64,000 nucleotides of DNA. Source: Boesenbergia rotunda. Taxonomy: Eukaryota > Streptophyta > Magnoliopsida > Zingiberales > Zingiberaceae. Where the stretch lies: NCBI GenBank assembly GCA_024364735.1, contig JAGFNQ010005410.1, forward strand, positions 412,593-476,592, read 5' to 3'. Below the pieces are notes generated by a model. The model saw nothing but the letters and a program-made list of their open reading frames with translations, searched no databases and was not told the DNA's origin. Shown here piece by piece: positions 58,751 through 64,000 of this stretch (position 1 is its first letter; each line of letters begins with the position of its first letter). The translations under genes were made by a program, and so were the position numbers.

Positions 58751-58870
58751 TATGCTATGCCTCTAATTTTTAATTGTTATTTTTTGCGCCTAACTTAAAC
58801 ATATTGTCACACATCAAATAGGGGGAAATTGTTGGTGCAATCGACCCGAGCTTGATCCGGTAGATCATGG

Positions 58871-61661
58871 TGTTGGTAGTTGGGACTCCTCCCTATATCC
58901 TCGGATTAAAATTCTATTGATTAGAGTTAATCCGGATAGGAAAAACTTCCCGGACGACCTACTTCATCGCCATGCTTTTCTATTGAGTGATCGCTTGAAC
59001 AAACTTGTTGTTCAAGTAATCAATCTCCTTTCTCAATTAGCAGCGGAATAGAAGATGAAGATTTGGATCGTCGGTTCTTGTGTTTGTTTCAGGATCTAAG
59101 AGAAAAACAAAATACAATTTAATACTAGAATGAAACCAAGATTATACCTCTTGATCTACCTCTTGATCTTCTATTGTATTCCTATCCTCTTCTTGGACAT
59201 CGTGTGGGCGATGATCTTCCAAGAAACAAAGTCACCAAAAAACCCTCTTCTTCTTTCTTCTTGCTCCCTCTTCTCTTGATAGTCGGCGCACGCCCAAAGG
59301 AAGAAGGAGGAGAATCTTCCTTCTCCTTTCTTAACCTAGCCGAACACACAAGAGGGAGAGAAGAGAAGAAGAGAAAGAAGATAAAGAAGAAATGATCTAC
59401 TCCTTTCTTGAACCCCAGCCGCCCACCCCTTGTCCTCCTTCTTGCCAGTGGCGCCGCACACCACAAAGGAGAAAGGGAGAGAGAGAGAATAGAGAGGCTT
59501 AGGGCTTTCTCTTGGTGGCTTATGAGGGTATTTATAGGCTACAATAGGGACAATGAGGAGGAGTTGGTTTTGGTCTCCTAACGGATCCTCAACCCAACCC
59601 ATTAATAACCCGCTCCACTAAACGGTTATTATTGAACTACCGCACCAATCCCATAATAAAATATGGGCTCCTTCTTATTATGTGTACATTATCTATTGGT
59701 GCAAGTTGCATCAGTGATGTCCTCCTCTAAATGTTTTAATATTTGACAATATACTTAAGTCAGTGATACATTGAACAAGGGAAGGAGAGTTAAGAGAGGA
59801 GTAACCAAAGTGGAAGAAAAGTCCTAGTTAACCTAGGCACTAAGACTTTATGAGTGAAGCTGGGCACTAAGACCTGGCAAAGGGTTGGGCACCGAAGACC
59901 TGCTCGGAAGGTGGGCACGAAGTCCTGATCGAGGACTGGGCACGAAGACCTAGCCGAGAGTTGGGCACCGAAGACCTGGTTCGAGAAATTGGGCACGAAG
60001 ACCTGACCGAGGGTTGGGCATCGAAGTCCTGGACCTAGGGTTTAGGCGAAGTCTTGGTTCGAGGGATTGAGCAACTTAGCTGAGCGATGACTAAGGACAG
60101 AAGTAGAGACAGGTCAGGGTTCGGACGTCTCGAGATCCGAGAGTATCAGAAGCTAAGCAAAAGTCCACCCGAAGGACTGGGTGGCAACCGTCTCCTGAAT
60201 GGAGTAGGTGAAAGGCGCGTTCTCGGGGGTGGGAACTTGCGTCTGTTCGACCTAGGGTTTCATGGAAATCCGAAGTCAGAACCAAGTCCTTAAGGCTAAT
60301 ATTGTGTGTATATTTGCTTTGTAGTTGTGTATCTTGCAGGTACCAAGATTGGAAGACAAAGCAAGAAAGAAACTGGGTTGGAAACCTTGAGGCCAGGTGC
60401 CCCCATCATCACAGGCGCCCGTATGAAGCCTATAAAAGGGGCTTCGACCCCTCAGCTTCACACACAACTTCCAAGAGCAATTCTGAGCTTTCTGACTGAC
60501 GACAAAATGCTAAAGACAAGGTTCTGCGACCGGGAGGCTCCAGGAGGAAGTGCGCGATACTTCGGAGGTCCAGATCGGCCGAGGCTTCAACATAAATTGT
60601 TTTGGTTTGCTTTTATTATTCCGCATTCAATTTATTATCTTTTTTATTGTAATTCTGCACTGTAAGACGGGTTTCTCCGCCTCCAGAAAGTCCAGAAAGG
60701 AGACCAATAGTGGACGGGAGTTCCCTTGCCTAGGCCTTGGATGTACTGACCCTGGGGGGTTGGGAACCAAGTAAAAATCCCGCATGCGCTGTGTTGTATT
60801 TTCTTCGTTTTGTTTATTTTCCGCTACACTAACGCTCTGAGTCTAGAATGAAGATTCAAAAAGTTTATGATTTCCACGAAACGATTTTTCGATCGATATT
60901 CACCCACCCCCCTCTATCGACGGCACCGGTCCTACATTATCTCCCTATGTTTAAGTTATCACATGTCTGTTAATTAATTAAATTGCTAACAATTTAATTA
61001 ATTAACATCTAACTCCAAGAGTAGTACCACTCAACTTCATTATCATGTCGGACCAAGTCCACCTGCAGGATTTACATGATAATCCTTATGAGCTCCTCAA
61101 AGGGACATCATCATCCTAAATAATTAGGACACGGTTTCCTTCTATAATCAATGGCACAACATATAAATAATATTATTTCCCAATTTACCGAGCCTATTGA
61201 TTTAACGAATAAATCTCACCCTTTGGTAAATTAAAGAAATAAATATTAAGTACATGTGCCCATTATTATATCGAGATTAAGAGCATGTACATCCATAATA
61301 GCCGAGGTATGATTCAATTATATAGTCAGTATAAATCGAACAACCTCAAAATGGTCTTGTTCAATACACACAAAGTGTACTAGTGTAATTCTATAGTCAA
61401 GGTAGACTAATACCAAATTACACTACAACCATTCCAATGGTTTGTCCAAATTCATCTTAGTTGTTAGCCACTACTTATACTTTACAAGGAACTGATAACA
61501 TGATCTTCTGTGTGGCACCACACACCATGTTGTCTATAACGTAAAGTAATGGACAATCACATACATATAACAAATATAAAATGCAAATACATGACCACTA
61601 TGATTCTTATTCCAAAATAGATATTCATACAAAAGCTAGGCTTATAGTATACATCCTAACA
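58871..61661 (-). mobile_element. Solo LTR (Copia-type, family D) inside the SIRE-C LTR
   Basis: Plus-strand ends TGTTGGTAGTTGGG and CATCCTAACA, flanked by CATGG on both sides (58866-58870; 61662-61666). On the reverse strand it starts TGTTAGGATGTATAC and has a TATA-like block near 59530 (plus 'gtatttatagg'). It contains an inverted pair of TTAATTAATTAAA-type blocks (60971-61000). 1543 bp without its own nested LTR. A relative starts near 63022. Confidence 0.85.
59694..60936 (+). mobile_element. Family-B solo LTR nested in the family-D LTR
   Basis: Starts TATTGGTGCAAGTTGC (TG decayed to TA) and ends CACCGGTCCTACA, flanked by TTATC (59689-59693 and 60937-60941). TATAAAAG at 60431, GC dyads just upstream (about 60391-60420), tandem 'gggcacgaagacct' units at 59860-60060. 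This is the reference copy for the reverse pieces at 3383-6230 and 16717-17034. 1243 bp, non-coding. Confidence 0.88.
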
Positions 61662-62604
61662 CATGGGTTTTGATGTGTGTGTCAATATGATTAAGTTAGG
61701 TTTTTATGTTGATTTGATGTGTGTGATTAAGTCTTGCAGGACTTGGTGTACCACACATGAGGAACAATAGAGTGAAGCATCCGAGGGACGAGATCCGAGG
61801 AAGAGGACTTCAAAGGGTGAGCCGAGGAAGTAGACTTCAAAGGCATACGCGAAAGATCGCATGGAGATAAGCCACGGGCTTGTGTGTGCATCAGAGGGAT
61901 GAGAGCTGAAGGAAGAGAACTTCAAGGGGTAAGCCGAGGAAGTGGACTTCAAAGCATATGCGAAGGATGGACTCCGGAAAGGTTGAGAGTGAGTTTGTAA
62001 GCTAGGCAGTCAACTGACAAGGGAATCAGTCGACTGGCAGCGTTGAGAGGAATCTCACAGAAAGATCAGTCGACTGGTCTGGGTACCAGTCAACTGGTCT
62101 GTTCAAAATTGAGCCATTAGGCTAGCCGTTGGCTGGACACCAGCCGACTGGTCCTAGTGGCAGTCGATTGGTATCGGGGTTGAGCTGTTTTGTTAACAGC
62201 TCTCTCCTCTATTTAAGAGGAGGCCTTGGGGCATGATGAGGTTACGAATTATGATTGAAAAATCCTCTTCTAAGTACCCAAAGCTTCAAAAGCTCATTCT
62301 CTTCCTCATACTCTTAGTCTCATCTTGTAAAAGAGGAAGAGATCATCTTGTGAGAGTTTCTCCACCTTCAACCTTGATTGAAAAGGAGAAGAGCATAGCA
62401 AAGTTTGATTGTGTGGGTGTGAATCCTTGGATTAGTCACCTCAAGGAGGTGGAGACCAAGTAAATTAAGGAAGTTAGCATTGTCTTAATTCTTAATTATT
62501 TTTGGTTATCTTTCTCTTGTGCTTTGTCTAACACTTTGTAGGCAATATTCAAGAAAAGCTATTCACCCCCGCCCCCTCCTCTAGCAAACGCAAAGGTCCT
62601 AATA

Positions 62605-63021
62605 GGTTCATCCTCGTCCCATTCTAAAGATGACTTGTCCCAGGTAGCCTGCAACGCCTTCTTCTCTGTAGCTTCTTTGTATCCTTCACGTTTGGACACT
62701 TAGATTTGAAGTGCCCCTTCTTTCCACACCCATAACATGTGAGGTTCGCCTTGTTATTTGGTTCATCCTAATCGTCCTTTGGCAGTCCCATTTTCTTCTT
62801 CTTTTGGGCTTTCCGAGCTCTGAACAGTTTCCGAATGACGTTCATAAGCTCCGCAAGCTCTTCCTCTTCGGATTCCGAGTCAGAATCCGGTTCTGGCTCA
62901 AGTGCCTTCTTCTTGATCTATTTTGCAATCAAAGCTACACCTTTCTCTACAACCGAACCGTTAATCTGCTCATGTAACTCATGGTGGGTATGGCTTGGCG
63001 GGATTCCTAAGCGAATACTTG
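62605..63021 (-). pseudogene. Family-B Copia gag, middle part with CCHC knuckle
   Basis: Reverse frame with 'HELHEQINGSVVEKGVAL', acidic 'LEPEPDSDSESEEEELAEL', a basic run and the knuckle 'CYGCGKKGHFKSKC' (about 62700-62740). Two or three stops. It is the continuation of the gag at 56606-57073. Its N-terminal part is lost where the next LTR begins. Confidence 0.85.
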
Positions 63022-64000
63022 GTCGTCCTTGAGAGACCTCTCCATGTCTATGGATTAAAAATTAATCCGAATGGAGACCCGTCTCTCAACGACCATCTCG
63101 TCGTCGTATCGTTCGGTACGAATTACAACTCGGCCAATCACAAAGATTGAGCCTTGTAATTCTCCTTACCGAACGATCGCAGAAAAGGCGACGAGTGAAT
63201 CACCAATTCTTGTGTTTATGGTCGGGGTCCAATTAATTAATTATTAGCTACGATACAAAATCAAAATAATTAATTAACACACATGAAATGACGAAGCAAA
63301 GTATAAAGGCACAAAATTACATAAGGTGCTTAGGGAGAGATTTATACCTTCCCTATTACCTCGCGGCCTTCTACCTTATGTCCCTTCCCTCCCGGACGTC
63401 ATGTGGACGACGAGCTACCGAGAACCGAGATCACCAAGGGCTCCAATTAATCACCTTCTCCATGCCAAGCAAAACCCTAGAAGAGGGTTCACCACCGCCG
63501 GCCACTCCTCCCCTTTCCTTGCGCCGTCGGCGACCGAGAGTCACCAAAACCTCACTGACCACAAGGACGACCTAGGGAGAACTTGAAGAAGAAGATGAAG
63601 GAGAGAAACAACCACCTCTCCAACCCAAATCCGTCTAAGAGCTCCTCCTCCTCCAAGCTTGCGGCGCCACCGCCACAGCCCCTTACGCCACCTCCCACCG
63701 GTCGTTGGCGCCTTCTCCCTTCTCGCCGTGCACTACAAAAGGGAGAGGAGATCTCTCCCTTTGTCTAGTAGAGGCTAGCCACCAAGTGGATGAGAAGGGA
63801 AGAAGAAAAGAAGAAGAAGAGATGCTCTTCTCTTCTTGCCTTTGTCGTAACCTAGGAGAGACAAGGGAGAGAGAGGAGAAGAGAGAAGCCTTGGGTTGTG
63901 ATTAATTGATTAAGCCTTGGTTTCTTGATCCCATGGGGTATATATAGGGTTAAGGTAGGGACCAAGAGGAGGAGTTGGATCTTGGCCCGCTAATGGATCT
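63022..64000 (-). mobile_element. Second family-D LTR, running off the window
   Basis: Aligns in parts with 58871-59600: 'ggattaaaa...ttaatccg', 'gacgac..tc.tcg', 'caatcttgtgttt', 'tggac.acg..gctacc', and the late 'tatatatagg..aa.gtagggac.a.gaggaggagttgg' block (63938-63985), which would be the reverse-strand TATA region. Small plus-strand frames (63288-63905) are Ser/Pro/Glu-rich and have no family. The start at about 63022 is approximate. Confidence 0.65.

Larger units (their letters stand above)
57074..62604 (+). mobile_element. SIRE-type element with both LTRs and gag only (SIRE-C)
   Basis: 5' LTR 57074-58058 (985 bp), internal 58059-58829, and 3' LTR 58830-62604, which is 979 bp without nested DNA. 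The target duplication GGTTC is at 57069-57073 and 62605-62609. The internal part keeps only gag, so pol is deleted. The insertion lies in the gag frame of the reverse-strand family-B Copia. Confidence 0.9.
58830..62604 (+). mobile_element. 3' LTR of SIRE-C, split by nested LTRs
   Basis: Starts after polypurine tract AGGGGGAAAT (58820-58829). It matches the 5' LTR up to CATGG (58866-58870) and again from 61662, ending AAAGGTCCTAATA at 62604. Two perfect CAGTCGACTG copies remain (62027, 62067), the others have decayed to TG or CA forms; TATTTAAGAG at 62210. Confidence 0.9.

Noticed and set aside
63288..63905. Series of 60-95 codon plus-strand ORFs
   Set aside because: Ser/Pro/Glu-rich, overlapping, inside a region matching the family-D LTR.

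Overview
This window is repeat-rich nuclear DNA of a flowering plant, probably a monocot. That is an inference from dense SIRE/Maximus, Angela-type, Athila and Tekay-type LTR retrotransposons and from one degraded fragment of a plant CCR4-NOT subunit gene. No bacterial-style operon, rRNA, tRNA or CRISPR is visible. Apart from about 5 kb of captured gene fragments, almost everything that can be assigned is retroelement, mostly broken and nested.

Layout. 1-6230 holds a dying Copia fragment, a TA microsatellite, a GC-rich degenerate gypsy-type ORF, and a reverse-oriented LTR (called here family B) split by a solo LTR. 6231-13318 is a SIRE-type Copia tandem (LTR-internal-LTR-internal). 13319-17034 is the reverse-strand remnant of a family-B Copia element with a large AT-rich minisatellite. 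17035-25009 is a second SIRE-type element that carries gag and a plant-specific 'transposon protein' ORF but no pol; its gag is split by a 2.2 kb solo LTR full of palindromes. 25010-34858 is a reverse-strand Athila (Ty3/gypsy) with 3' LTR, integrase, RNase H, RT, protease and gag, killed by stops and frameshifts. 34864-39579 is a solo LTR with a 3.05 kb Tekay-like solo LTR nested in it, and it contains the only ambiguous base (39427).

39580-44977 is the one region with host-gene exons: the first four exons of a NOT1 (CNOT1-like) gene with a stop at codon 16, two correctly spliced exons of another gene on the same strand, and a NAC-domain N-terminal fragment on the opposite strand. They lie beside a CACTA (En/Spm) transposon terminus with subterminal repeats. 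I read this as gene-fragment capture by a CACTA element, although its other end was not found.

44978-49826 holds two Athila-type LTRs with a deleted internal region. 49827-53337 holds an intact gag-only ORF followed by a family-B LTR. 53338-63020 is a reverse-strand family-B Copia (gag, protease, integrase, RT) interrupted by a SIRE-type element (57074-62604); the 3' LTR of that element is interrupted by a solo LTR, which is interrupted by a family-B solo LTR. Each level has a matching 5-bp target duplication. The window ends inside another LTR of the third-level family.

The most unusual theme is that most of these LTR families carry their own short perfect or near-perfect palindrome, repeated several times. 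In the SIRE-type and family-B LTRs the array lies upstream of the TATA box. One palindrome is shared between a Copia-type LTR and an Athila-type LTR, with paired changes that keep its inverted symmetry.
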